Made by a program: the position numbers and the translations under genes. A stretch of 64,000 nt of DNA. Source: Nocardioides sp. TRM66260-LWL. Lineage in GTDB: Bacteria; Actinomycetota; Actinomycetes; Propionibacteriales; Nocardioidaceae. The DNA lies in contig NZ_JAIQZK010000002.1 in assembly GCF_020075545.1 (NCBI RefSeq), positions 62,001 to 126,000 on the forward strand, written 5' to 3'. The notes under the pieces were generated by a model. That model was not told the origin of the DNA. It saw only the letters and a program-made list of their open reading frames with translations, and did not search any database. How positions within the stretch are numbered: position 1 is the first letter of the stretch; each line of letters starts with the position of its first letter. Shown one piece after another: positions 1 to 9,642 of this stretch.

Positions 1-492
1 GAGCTCGCGCTCGGTGAGCCGCAGGCCGGGGACGTGCGAGCGCTCGGGGCGGCTCATCTGCTTGAACTCGTCGATCAGCTTGACCGCCATCGACGGCGAG
101 ATCAGCGACTGGCCGTCGGCCACCACCCGGATCGCCTGGGCGACCTCCTCGATGGAGGAGTCCTTGAGCAGGTAGCCCGACGCCCCGCTCTTGACCGCCT
201 CGTAGAGGTCGGCCTCCTCGTCGGAGACGGTGAGCATGATGATCTTCGCGGCCGGGACGACCTCCTTGATCGCCAGGCAGGCCTCGATGCCGGTGCGCTT
301 GGGCATCCGCACGTCGAGCAGGACGACGTCGGGCGCCGTCGCCGCGGCCAGGTTCGTGCCGTCGACGCCGTCGCCGGCCTCGCCCACCACCTCGATGCCC
401 GCCTCGACGCCGAGCAGCATGGTCATGCCCCGGCGGAAGAGCTCCTGGTCGTCGACGACCAACACGCGGATGGGGTCCCCCTGGCTGCTCAC
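1..492 (-). CDS. NarL/FixJ-family response regulator, cut by window edge
   Basis: This is a cytoplasmic two-component response regulator that activates or represses transcription after phosphorylation. 164 codons are visible and the 3' end lies outside the window. The receiver domain fills residues 8-125: acidic pair VVDDQE, phospho-acceptor aspartate in VVLLDVRMP, and KD after GYLL. The visible C-terminus (LTEREL) is the start of a LuxR-type helix-turn-helix, which identifies the NarL class. A GTG start at 492 is chosen because the only upstream ATG (503) runs into a stop after four codons. There is no clear Shine-Dalgarno sequence. No histidine kinase partner is visible. The hpf terminator separates it from hpf. 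Confidence 0.9.
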   Translation of the reverse strand, partial: MSSQGDPIRVLVVDDQELFRRGMTMLLGVEAGIEVVGEAGDGVDGTNLAAATAPDVVLLDVRMPKRTGIEACLAIKEVVPAAKIIMLTVSDEEADLYEAVKSGASGYLLKDSSIEEVAQAIRVVADGQSLISPSMAVKLIDEFKQMSRPERSHVPGLRLTEREL

Positions 493-594
493 CGGCCGAT
501 CATGACACGAGCGAGCGGTCGGTTGGTGCTCATCCGGACCACAGGACCCCCACACCCGATGACCCGGACGGACCATGGCGCGGGCCCGGACGCG

Positions 595-632
595 CCACCG
601 GCCCCCGGGAGGCGTGCTCCGGGGGCCGGTGG
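595..632 (-). terminator. Hairpin terminator downstream of hpf
   Basis: A perfect 14-bp inverted repeat (CCACCGGCCCCCGG and its complement) flanks a 10-base loop, 33 bases after the hpf stop. There is no clear T-tract, which is usual for actinobacterial terminators. Confidence 0.75.
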
Positions 633-664
633 GGTCGGTGGGCGCGGCCGGGGGCCGCGCGGGC

Positions 665-1282
665 TCAGCCGTCGACGTCGAGGGCGATGACGCCGTAGTC
701 GTAGCCGCGACGCCGGTAGACGACCGAGGGCCGCTCGGAGTCCTTGTCGAGGAACAGGTAGAAGTCGTGACCGACGAGCTCCATCTCGTAGAGCGCCTGG
801 TCGAGGGTCATGGGGGCCGCGAGGTGGGTCTTCTCGCGCACGACGAGCGGACCGTCGCCCATCACGGTGATCGGGCCGACCTGCCGCTCCAGCGTCGGCT
901 CCTCGTCGAGCAGCTCGACGGCCGCCGGCTGGAGGCCGGCGAGGGCCTGCCCGACGGAGACCGGCGCCCGGCGGCCGCGGTGCACCCGCCGACGGTCGGA
1001 GGCGCGGCGCATCTGGGCGCACATCTTGTCGAGCGCCAGGTCGAGGGCGGCCATCTTGTCGTCCGCGGCGGCCTCGGCCCGGATGACCGGGCCCTTGGAG
1101 AAGGCGGTGAGCTCGACGTGCACGGAGTGGTCGTGCTGGCGGGGGTTCGGCTCGCAGTCGACCTCGACGTGGACCCGCATGATCCGGTGATCGTGCTTCT
1201 CGAGCCGCGCGAGCTTCTCCGCGGCGTGCTGGCGGTAGGAGTCCTTGATCTCGCAGTGACGACCGGTGACGACGACTTCCAT
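665..1282 (-). CDS. hpf: Ribosome hibernation-promoting factor, long form
   Basis: HPF binds the small ribosomal subunit in stationary phase or stress and dimerises 70S particles into inactive 100S ribosomes. The product has 205 residues. The N-terminal S30AE/YfiA domain (about 1-100, beginning MEVVVTGRHCEI) carries the basic RNA-binding face. A linker leads to the C-terminal dimerisation domain (about 145-205, with ALYEMELVGHDFYLF and GYDYGVIALDV), so this is the long, self-dimerising type. The ATG at 1282 is set by a strong AGGAGGT site 5-6 bases upstream. An open frame continues upstream into the leader but has no homology to the family. Confidence 0.95.
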   Translation of the reverse strand: MEVVVTGRHCEIKDSYRQHAAEKLARLEKHDHRIMRVHVEVDCEPNPRQHDHSVHVELTAFSKGPVIRAEAAADDKMAALDLALDKMCAQMRRASDRRRVHRGRRAPVSVGQALAGLQPAAVELLDEEPTLERQVGPITVMGDGPLVVREKTHLAAPMTLDQALYEMELVGHDFYLFLDKDSERPSVVYRRRGYDYGVIALDVDG

Positions 1283-1683
1283 CTCTAACCTCCTGGCGGC
1301 GGTGGCGCCGGATGCGACGCGACCTCGTTGACGACAGCGGCGGCGGGCCCGGGGAGGAGCTCCCCGCGCACGCCGCCGCGCATCCGGATGGGCGGAGTCC
1401 GCCCGGCCGACCTGGTCTTCGACCCCACAATCGCCTGCTGAGGCTTCCGCAGCTTCTCTGCCACTACCGGCCTTCTCCCGGCGCCGCCCACATCTGATGG
1501 ACGGGACGAGGCAGGACTTACGTCTAAGCCGCACCGTGATCGGCGGGACGGGGAGACCCCGGCCGCCTTACGTGGACCGCTTCGCCTGCGACTGGCATCG
1601 GCTAGTCGAACCACCCTCCGGGCTCGCCGGAGCGTCGTCACGACGCAACCACGGACCCGAACGGACTCCATGACGAGACGATA
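1283..1683 (-). promoter_or_regulatory. Long hpf 5' leader with possible upstream ORF
   Basis: About 450 bases separate ComF from hpf. A TATCGT -10 hexamer sits at 1678-1683, six bases before an ATG at 1671. From there a 128-codon arginine-rich frame runs to a TAG at 1285-1287, within a few bases of the hpf Shine-Dalgarno sequence and start. Its codon use (AGG, CGA, CTA, AGT) is unlike real genes here, so it is either a leader ORF or chance. If the -10 is used, the hpf leader is about 390 nt. I could not match it to a known riboswitch. A short hairpin (GGGCGG/CCGCCC) lies near 1390-1404. Confidence 0.4.
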
Positions 1684-1736
1684 GGGGCTCGATCGGCCGC
1701 AGGGAAGGGACCTGCGACCTCGACGTCGCCCGCGGT

Positions 1737-2477
1737 TCACCCGCCGTTCCGCACCGCCACCGCGGCGACCACGGCCACGCCGGCCACGGGCAGGCCCACC
1801 GCCGTCAGCGCGCGCAGGCCCTCCTCGAGGGTGGCGCCCGTGGTGAGCACGTCGTCGCACAGCACGAGCCGGGCGCGGCCGACCCCGCGACCGAGACGGC
1901 GGTGCGCCCCGGCGTCGACGCCCAGCGCGCCGCGCAGGTTGGCGCGGCGCTCGACGGCGTCCAGCCCGCCCTGGTCGCGGACCCGCGCGCGCAGCTCCAG
2001 CAGCGGCACCCAGCCGGCGTCGTGGCCCTCGCGGCGCAGCCGGGCGACGGCGCGCCGCACCGTGCGGCGCAGCGGGTCGTGTCCGCGCTCGCGCACCGCG
2101 GCCGGACGCGAGGGGACGGGCACCAGGACGAGCGGCGCCGGCGGGTCGGGACGGACCGCGGCCTCCGGCCGGAGGGCGGTCGCCCGCGTCACCGCCTCCG
2201 CGAGCAGCTCGGCGAGGGGGTCGACGAGCGAGAGCCGGCGCCGCTCCTTGTGCGCCACGATCGCCGACGACAGGGGCGGCACGTACGCCGCGCCGGCGGC
2301 CACCGGCACGGCGGTGCCGTCCGGGCGACGCAGCGGCGGCGGGGACGCCGGGGACAGCGTGCCGAGCGCCTCGCGGCAGGCCGAGCACCACGTCCGGCCG
2401 GGTCGCTCGCACCCGGCGCAGCGTCCGCCGAGCAGCAGGTCGAGCGTCGCGTCGAGGAGCCAGCCGGGGGTCGCCAC
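1737..2477 (-). CDS. ComF-family phosphoribosyltransferase-like protein
   Basis: The 246-residue product has the two-part ComF layout: an N-terminal zinc ribbon with C20/C23 and C31/C34, then a type I phosphoribosyltransferase fold with the PRPP-binding loop VLCDDVLTTGAT near residues 207-218. ComF proteins are tied to DNA uptake in competent bacteria, but in actinobacteria the role is unproven. The start is GTG at 2477. A TGGGAT hexamer six bases upstream could be a leaderless -10. It lies 113 bases after lpqB and before hpf, the usual actinobacterial mtrAB-lpqB-comF-hpf order. Confidence 0.88.
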   Translation of the reverse strand: MATPGWLLDATLDLLLGGRCAGCERPGRTWCSACREALGTLSPASPPPLRRPDGTAVPVAAGAAYVPPLSSAIVAHKERRRLSLVDPLAELLAEAVTRATALRPEAAVRPDPPAPLVLVPVPSRPAAVRERGHDPLRRTVRRAVARLRREGHDAGWVPLLELRARVRDQGGLDAVERRANLRGALGVDAGAHRRLGRGVGRARLVLCDDVLTTGATLEEGLRALTAVGLPVAGVAVVAAVAVRNGG

Positions 2478-2590
2478 CGGGTCATCCCAGCACGTCGACC
2501 GCGGCGGCGCGCACCGGTTCGCGCGGATCTGTGGAGACCGCGCTCACGCGCCCGGGCGAGGGCCGTGTGGGTCGCGAGGGCCGCGAGGGC

Positions 2591-4504
2591 TCAGCCCGCG
2601 TAGCCCAGCGAGGAGACGCCCGAGACCGAGAGACGCGGCGTGGGGCCGCCCCCGTCGAGCCCGACCAGCTCGTCGCCAACCGCCGCGTAGCGGAGCCGAC
2701 CGGGAGCGCTGCTGCCGACGAGGCCGGTCGCGCCGGTGACCGTGGTGGGCGTGCGGCTGCCGATCGGCGAGCCGTCGACCCCCACCTGCAGCACCGCGGC
2801 GGCGCCTCCGCCCTCGCCGACGAGCACCGCGAGGCCGTCGAGCGACCACGCGACGTCGAGCAGCCGGTCACCGGGCACCCCCGCGGGATCGCCCGTGGTG
2901 AGCCGGGGGCCCGCTCCGCCGGTGCCCGCGGCGAGCGCGCTCGTCGCGACCGCGAGGGACGAGGCCGGCAGCGCGACCGCCGGCCGGACGCCCAGCACCC
3001 GCCCGCCGGGGCTGAGGAGGATCCGCGCCACCCGCACGCGGTCGACCGTGCGGGCGCCGACGCGCTCGCCCGTCAGCAGCACCAGCCGCGTGCCGTCGGG
3101 CGAGACCAGCAGCCGCCGCAGACGGGTGCCCGCGGGCAGGCCGGCCGGCGTGCGCGCTCCGAGCGTGACGACCGGCCGGAGCACGCCGGCGGTGGCGCCG
3201 GACGTCGCGACGAGCAGCCGACCGGTGGCCGCGTCGGCGGTCCACAGCCGACCCGCGGCGTCCCAGCCCGGACGCAGGAGCGCGGAGCCGCGGCCGACCA
3301 CCCGGACGCCCACGTCGCTGCCCAGCGACACCGGCCCGACCAGCAGGCGCCGGCCGTCCGCGGTGACGCCGGCGGCCTGCGAGCCGCTCGCGTCGACCGC
3401 CACCGACGCCAGGCGCCCCGGCGCCCGGCCCAGCGGGCCGTCGACGGGCAGGAGCTCGTCGCCGCGGCGGGCGACGAGACGGCCGGCCCGCACACCGTAC
3501 AGGGTGGGGTCGGGGCCGGTGCGGCTGGGATCGAGAGCGCCGAGCTCGGAGACCGGCACGGCGTCGCGGCCCTGCGCGTCGCGCAGCGGCTCTCCGTCGA
3601 CCGTCACCGCCACCGAGGAGACCGCGGGGTCCTGGCGCAGCGTCCACCCGATCTGGGCCAGCATCAGCGACGCCTCCTCCGGCTCCGGATCGCCCAGCCG
3701 CCCGCGCAGCGACACGACGGCGCGACCGTCGGAGTCGACGGGCACGGACAGCGCGAGCCGCAGGTCGGAGGGCAGCGCGCTGCGCTCGACGCCGCGCACG
3801 TCCGCGGGCGGCCCCGCCAGCAGCGCCCGCACCAGCGCGCCCGCGCGACCCGGACCGCTCGGCGCGTACACCGGCTCGGGCACGAGCGCCCGGCCGGTCG
3901 GCGCCACGTAGTAGAGGGACGCCGGGGTGTAGCGCGCGGTGAACCAGGTGCGCGAGACCACCAGCGCGTCGGGCGGGTCGTCGATGCGGTACTCGCCGCC
4001 CTCGACGACGACCCGAAAGCGCAGCAGCGAGGCGGCGCTGGACACCGCGCCGCGCCAGCGGCCCCGGGCGTCGAAGCGCTCGGCGCCGACCAGGCGGACC
4101 GCGACCGCGGAGGTCGCGCCCGACGCGTCGAGCGGGTCGGACCGGTCGTCGTAGACGATCGTGGAGCGCTCGGGTCGCCATGCCGAGCGGGCCGACGCGG
4201 TCAGGTAGCGGCCGGCGATCGTCGTCGACACCGGGGAGGCCTGGAGGGCGTCGAGGAAGCCGCGGACGATCTCGGTGGGCGAGGCGCCGCCGACCGGCGG
4301 CTGGGGGTCGATCGCCGGAACGCCGTCCGCCCGCACGGACTGCTGGGCCGAGTCGATCTCCTGCACCGGCCCGGCGACCGGCACCTCGACGCAGCCGGCC
4401 AGCGCGAGGGGCAGCACGAGGACGAGCCCCAGCGGCCGGGCCAGCGACCGGGCCAGCGACCGGGCCGGCGACCGGGCCGGCGTCCGGGGCCGACGCGCGG
4501 TCAC
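2591..4504 (-). CDS. lpqB: Lipoprotein LpqB, MtrB accessory protein
   Basis: LpqB is an exported lipoprotein that interacts with the sensor MtrB and modulates MtrA phosphorylation in actinobacteria. The 637-residue product starts with GTG, overlapping the mtrB stop by four bases (GTGA), so the two are translationally coupled. An Arg-rich n-region and hydrophobic stretch end in a lipobox with C38 (LALAGC). A GerMN-like domain follows (about 200-320) and a beta-propeller-like C-terminal half. The n-region is built from a 12-bp tandem repeat. Longer upstream extension of this frame is antisense noise inside mtrB. Confidence 0.93.
   Translation of the reverse strand: MTARRPRTPARSPARSLARSLARPLGLVLVLPLALAGCVEVPVAGPVQEIDSAQQSVRADGVPAIDPQPPVGGASPTEIVRGFLDALQASPVSTTIAGRYLTASARSAWRPERSTIVYDDRSDPLDASGATSAVAVRLVGAERFDARGRWRGAVSSAASLLRFRVVVEGGEYRIDDPPDALVVSRTWFTARYTPASLYYVAPTGRALVPEPVYAPSGPGRAGALVRALLAGPPADVRGVERSALPSDLRLALSVPVDSDGRAVVSLRGRLGDPEPEEASLMLAQIGWTLRQDPAVSSVAVTVDGEPLRDAQGRDAVPVSELGALDPSRTGPDPTLYGVRAGRLVARRGDELLPVDGPLGRAPGRLASVAVDASGSQAAGVTADGRRLLVGPVSLGSDVGVRVVGRGSALLRPGWDAAGRLWTADAATGRLLVATSGATAGVLRPVVTLGARTPAGLPAGTRLRRLLVSPDGTRLVLLTGERVGARTVDRVRVARILLSPGGRVLGVRPAVALPASSLAVATSALAAGTGGAGPRLTTGDPAGVPGDRLLDVAWSLDGLAVLVGEGGGAAAVLQVGVDGSPIGSRTPTTVTGATGLVGSSAPGRLRYAAVGDELVGLDGGGPTPRLSVSGVSSLGYAG
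4441..4488. repeat. Four tandem 12-bp units inside lpqB signal peptide
   Basis: Units CCAGCGACCGGG, CCAGCGACCGGG, CCGGCGACCGGG and CCGGCGTCCGGG encode repeated ARS(L/P) tetrapeptides in the positively charged n-region. The period keeps the reading frame. Confidence 0.9.
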
Positions 4505-6201
4505 GACGAGGCCTCCGTCCGGACCTCGCGGCGGGCCTCGACCGCGTCGTCGGGGACCAGCGGGAGCGGACTGCGCCGCAGGGTCCCGCGGACGTGCCGC
4601 GGCAGGGTCAGGCGGAACTGCGCCCCCTCGCCCGGACGTCCCCAGGCCTGCAGCCAGCCGCCGTGGAGGTGGGCGTCCTCGAGCGAGATCGCGAGCCCGA
4701 GACCGGTGCCGCCGGTGGAGCGGGCCCGCGCGGGGTCGGCACGCCAGAACCGGTTGAACACCATCGCGGCCTCCCCCGGGGCCAGCCCGAGGCCGTAGTC
4801 GCGCACGGCGATGGCGGCCGACTGGTCGTCGGCGGCGACGTGGACGACCACCCGCGCCGGCGCGGTCTCGGACCCGAGGCCGGCGTGGTCGATCGCGTTG
4901 GCGACCAGGTTGCGCACGATCCGCTCGATGCGCCGGCCGTCGGCCTCGGCCAGGCACGCGCGGTCGGGGGCGCTGACCCGCACCTCGACGCCGCGCTGCG
5001 CCGCCAGCGCGCGGGTGGCGTCGACGATGCGGTGCGCGACGTCGACCAGGTTGACGTCGTCGAGGTCGAGGACCACCGCCCCGGCGTCGAACCGGCTGAT
5101 CTCCAGCAGGTCGGCCAGCAGCGTCTCGAACCGGTCGAGCTCGGTCTGGAGCAGCTCGGCGGCCCGGGCCGTCGCGGGGTCGAAGTCCGCCCGCGCGTCG
5201 TGCAGCACGTCGCCGGCCATCCGGACGGTGGTCAACGGGGTGCGCAGCTCGTGGGACACGTCGGCGGTGAACCGGCGCTGGACGCGGCTGAGCTCCTCGA
5301 GCTGGCGGATCTGCCGCTGGAGGTTGGTGGCCATCTGGTTGAACGACATCGCCAGCCGGGCCAGGTCGTCCTCGCCGCGGACCAGGAGGCGCTCCTGCAG
5401 CCGCCCCGCGGCGAGGCGCTCGGCCACGCGTCGCGCCATCCGCACCGGCGTGACGACCTGGCGCGTCACGACCAGCGCGACACCGGCGACCAGCAGGACG
5501 AGCAGCCCGCCGGTGGTGAGCAGCGCCTGGGTGACCAGCGAGAGGGTCTCGCGCTGCTCGTCGAGGGGGTAGAGCAGGTAGAGCACGTAGGTGCGGGAGT
5601 CGGCCGGCAGGGTCAGCGGCGTGCCGACGACGATGCCGGGCTCGGCGACCTCGCGGCCGTCGACCTCGCGCCGGATCTCGGTGTAGGTCCAGGCCGGCCC
5701 GGCGCCCGCCGTCACCCGGGCGCGCAGCGACGCCGGCACGCTGGCCCGGTCGAGACCCGGGGTGTAGGTGGCGCCGCCGTCGGCGCCGCCGTCGGCCGGT
5801 CCGGCGAGGATCACGCCGTAGCCGCGGATCTCGCCGCGGGCGATGATCGGCTCGGCGAGGTCCTTGGCCTGGCTCGACGCGTCGGTGTCGGTGCCCGGCG
5901 CCGAGGCCAGCCGGGCGCGGGCGTCCTGGGCCTCGGACGCGGACTCCGCCACGACGGCGTCGACGCGGTGGCTGAGCAGGCCGTCGCGGGTCTGCCGCAG
6001 GAGGTACCAGCCGACGACCGTGACGACGAGGGTGGAGAGCAGCAGCGTGCTGACCAGCACGCGCGCCTGCAGCGAGCGACGCCAGACCGTCAGCGCGCGA
6101 CGCAGGCCGGGGCCCGAGGGGCGGCGCAGCTCGCCGAGCGCGCGGAGGCCGCCGATCGAGCGCAGCGGCGGGGCGGCGGGATCGCCGGCGGGGTCGGACA
6201 C
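4501..6201 (-). CDS. mtrB: Sensor histidine kinase MtrB
   Basis: MtrB is the membrane histidine kinase of the essential MtrAB system linking cell-wall metabolism and division. The 566-residue product has TM1 (about 46-68), an extracytoplasmic sensor domain, TM2 (about 226-246), a HAMP linker (247-300), a HisKA dimerisation helix with H317 in SHELRTPL, and an ATPase domain with the N box (RNLVANAIDHA), DYGLGL and GGTGLGLAI. The GTG start at 6201 follows the mtrA stop by one base. It overlaps lpqB at its 3' end. The gene order mtrA-mtrB-lpqB is the conserved actinobacterial operon. Confidence 0.96.
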   Translation of the reverse strand: MSDPAGDPAAPPLRSIGGLRALGELRRPSGPGLRRALTVWRRSLQARVLVSTLLLSTLVVTVVGWYLLRQTRDGLLSHRVDAVVAESASEAQDARARLASAPGTDTDASSQAKDLAEPIIARGEIRGYGVILAGPADGGADGGATYTPGLDRASVPASLRARVTAGAGPAWTYTEIRREVDGREVAEPGIVVGTPLTLPADSRTYVLYLLYPLDEQRETLSLVTQALLTTGGLLVLLVAGVALVVTRQVVTPVRMARRVAERLAAGRLQERLLVRGEDDLARLAMSFNQMATNLQRQIRQLEELSRVQRRFTADVSHELRTPLTTVRMAGDVLHDARADFDPATARAAELLQTELDRFETLLADLLEISRFDAGAVVLDLDDVNLVDVAHRIVDATRALAAQRGVEVRVSAPDRACLAEADGRRIERIVRNLVANAIDHAGLGSETAPARVVVHVAADDQSAAIAVRDYGLGLAPGEAAMVFNRFWRADPARARSTGGTGLGLAISLEDAHLHGGWLQAWGRPGEGAQFRLTLPRHVRGTLRRSPLPLVPDDAVEARREVRTEASS

Positions 6202-6202
6202 C

Positions 6203-6943
6203 TCAGGAGGCGCCGGCGCGGTAGCCCACGCCGCGCACGGTGATGACGACCTCGGGGTTCTCGGGGTCGTGCTCGACCTTGGAGCGCAGACGCTGCACGT
6301 GGACGTTGACCAGCCGGGTGTCGGCGGCGTGGCGGTACCCCCAGACCTCCTCGAGCAGCACCTCGCGGCTGAAGACCTGCCACGGCTTGCGGGCCAGGCA
6401 GACCAGGAGGTCGAACTCGAGCGGCGTCAGGCTGATCGGCGCGCCGCCGCGGGTGACCCGATGGCCCGGCACGTCGATCTGGAGGTCGCCGATCGCGAGC
6501 ACCTCCGCCTGGGGGGCCGCGGCGGGCTCGAGCCGACGGACCCGGGCCCGGATGCGCGCGACGAGCTCCTTGGGCTTGAACGGCTTGACGACGTAGTCGT
6601 CGGCGCCCGACTCCAGCCCGACGACCACGTCGACGGTGTCGCCCTTGGCGGTGAGCATGACGATCGGGACGCCCGACTCGGCCCGGATCTCCTTGCACAC
6701 GTCGATGCCGTCACGGCCGGGGAGCATGAGGTCGAGCAGCACGAGATCGGGCTTGAACTCGCGGAACGCCTCGAGGGCATGGTCGCCGCGAGGGCAGGTG
6801 CGGGCCTCGAAGCCCTCCTGCCGCAGCACGATGGTGAGCATCTCGGCCAGGGAGGCGTCGTCGTCGACGACGAGGATGCGGCCCTTCGTCGGCAGGTCGG
6901 CGGGCGCGGAGCCCGACCCGGCGTGCGGCGTCATGGCCTCCAT
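6203..6943 (-). CDS. mtrA: Response regulator MtrA
   Basis: MtrA is the OmpR-class DNA-binding partner of MtrB. It controls cell-wall hydrolases and, in mycobacteria, binds near oriC. The product is 246 residues: receiver domain 22-135 with acidic residues D27-D29, phospho-acceptor D71 (LLDLMLPG) and conserved K in VVKPF; winged-helix domain about 150-243 ending RGVGYRAG. The ATG at 6943 is chosen for its GGGGGAGGTG site; an in-frame ATG 18 bases upstream lacks one. A terminator hairpin lies just upstream, so mtrA should be transcribed from a promoter between or within that hairpin and ahcY, or by read-through. Confidence 0.96.
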   Translation of the reverse strand: MEAMTPHAGSGSAPADLPTKGRILVVDDDASLAEMLTIVLRQEGFEARTCPRGDHALEAFREFKPDLVLLDLMLPGRDGIDVCKEIRAESGVPIVMLTAKGDTVDVVVGLESGADDYVVKPFKPKELVARIRARVRRLEPAAAPQAEVLAIGDLQIDVPGHRVTRGGAPISLTPLEFDLLVCLARKPWQVFSREVLLEEVWGYRHAADTRLVNVHVQRLRSKVEHDPENPEVVITVRGVGYRAGAS

Positions 6944-6964
6944 CTTGCACCTCCCCCGCACATG

Positions 6965-7002
6965 CGACGAGGCCGCACCCCCTGCGGGATGCGGCCTCGT
7001 CG
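6965..7002 (-). terminator. Hairpin between ahcY and mtrA
   Basis: A perfect 13-bp inverted repeat (CGACGAGGCCGCA) with a 12-base loop lies 22 bases after the ahcY stop and ends only about 20 bases before the mtrA start. It should terminate ahcY mRNA and may sit in the mtrA leader. Confidence 0.75.
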
Positions 7003-7024
7003 GACGATGCTCGTGAGCGGGGGC

Positions 7025-8485
<1,461 letters not shown>

Positions 8486-8565
8486 CTTGGTGTCTCCTGG
8501 AGGGGTGGTGCAGCGTCTGCGTCGCGCATCTGCGCGTCGACGGGATCTCCCACGCGGACCCTCCC

Positions 8566-8571
8566 AATGTA
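8566..8571 (-). promoter_or_regulatory. Candidate -10 of ahcY promoter
   Basis: TACATT (TAnnnT) lies 80 bases upstream of the ahcY ATG, giving a leader of roughly 70 nt. No convincing -35 is visible. Confidence 0.4.
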
Positions 8572-8634
8572 GGGCGCGCCCGCGGGCGATGGGGAATCCT
8601 CGGCGGTCTCCGGAGGGGTGGCGGACGAGCCGCC

Positions 8635-9642
8635 TCAGCGGGCGGCGCGACGCCGCGGCAGCAGGTGCCTCACCAGCACCACGACCGCACCGACGACGAC
8701 GCCGACCGCCGCGGAGCAGGCCGTCGCCGTGAGCCAGGCGAGCACAGACCCGAGCGGGCCGTGCACGGCCTCGTGCACCGACTCCTCGAGGTGGTGGACG
8801 GCCTCGTACGGCGGGTGCCAGCCCAGGTCGTCGACGCCGACGAGCAGGATGTGGCCGCCCACCCACAGCATCGCGACCACGCCGACGGTGGAGATGGTGG
8901 CCAGCAGGCCGGGCATCGCCCGGACGAGGGCGTGGCCGACCCGGGACGCCACCGCCCCGCCGCGACGGGCCAGCGCCACGCCGACGTCGTCCATCTTCAC
9001 GATCGCGGCGACCACGCCGTAGACGAGGGCGGTGATGGCGAGCGCCACCACGACGAGGATCAGCAGCCGACTGAGGAACGGCTCCTCGGCCACCTCGTCG
9101 AGGGCGATCACCATGATCTCGGCGGAGAGGATGAGGTCGGTGCGCACGGCGCCCGCGACCAGCCGACGCTCGACCGCGGCGGCGTCGGCGGGCTCGGCGG
9201 GCTCGGACGCGGCGTGCCCCGCGTCCCCGGCCTCGCCCGCCGAGCCGGACGCGTCGTGGCCGCCGTCCCCGCCATGACCGCCGTGGCCGGAGAGCCGCTC
9301 CCAGATCTTCTCCGCGCCCTCGAAGCAGAGGAACGTGCCGCCCGCCATGAGGATCGGCGTGAGGGCGCCGGGCAGGACCTGCGAGAGCAGCATCGCGACC
9401 GGCAGGATGATCAGCAGCTTGTTGCGCAGCGACCCGATCGCGATGCGCTTGATGATCGGCAGCTCGCGCTCGGCCGCCACGCCCTGCACGTACTGGGGCG
9501 TCACGGCGGTGTCGTCGACCACCACGCCCGCCGCCTTGACGCTGGCGCGGCCGGCCGCGGCGCCGACGTCGTCGACCGACGCGGCGGCCAGGCGGGCCAG
9601 CGCGGCGACGTCGTCGAGCAGCGCGAACAGCCCGCCGCTCAC
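8635..9642 (-). CDS. DUF808-family inner-membrane protein
   Basis: The 335-residue product matches the DUF808/YedI family: N-terminal [20 protein letters not shown] and the conserved [16 protein letters not shown] segment, followed by several hydrophobic helices (about 80-110, 175-205, 235-260, 295-320). Function is unknown for the family. A His/Gly/Asp-rich low-complexity insertion lies at about 118-152 between membrane segments. The GTG start overlaps the stop of the upstream gene by four bases (GTGA), so it is the last gene of the manB cluster. Confidence 0.85.
   Translation of the reverse strand: MSGGLFALLDDVAALARLAAASVDDVGAAAGRASVKAAGVVVDDTAVTPQYVQGVAAERELPIIKRIAIGSLRNKLLIILPVAMLLSQVLPGALTPILMAGGTFLCFEGAEKIWERLSGHGGHGGDGGHDASGSAGEAGDAGHAASEPAEPADAAAVERRLVAGAVRTDLILSAEIMVIALDEVAEEPFLSRLLILVVVALAITALVYGVVAAIVKMDDVGVALARRGGAVASRVGHALVRAMPGLLATISTVGVVAMLWVGGHILLVGVDDLGWHPPYEAVHHLEESVHEAVHGPLGSVLAWLTATACSAAVGVVVGAVVVLVRHLLPRRRAAR

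Noticed and set aside
8486..8634. Possible SAH riboswitch upstream of ahcY
   Set aside because: The conserved GAGG...GCUGC and CAGGCUCG core of that riboswitch is not found; only a plausible -10 is visible.
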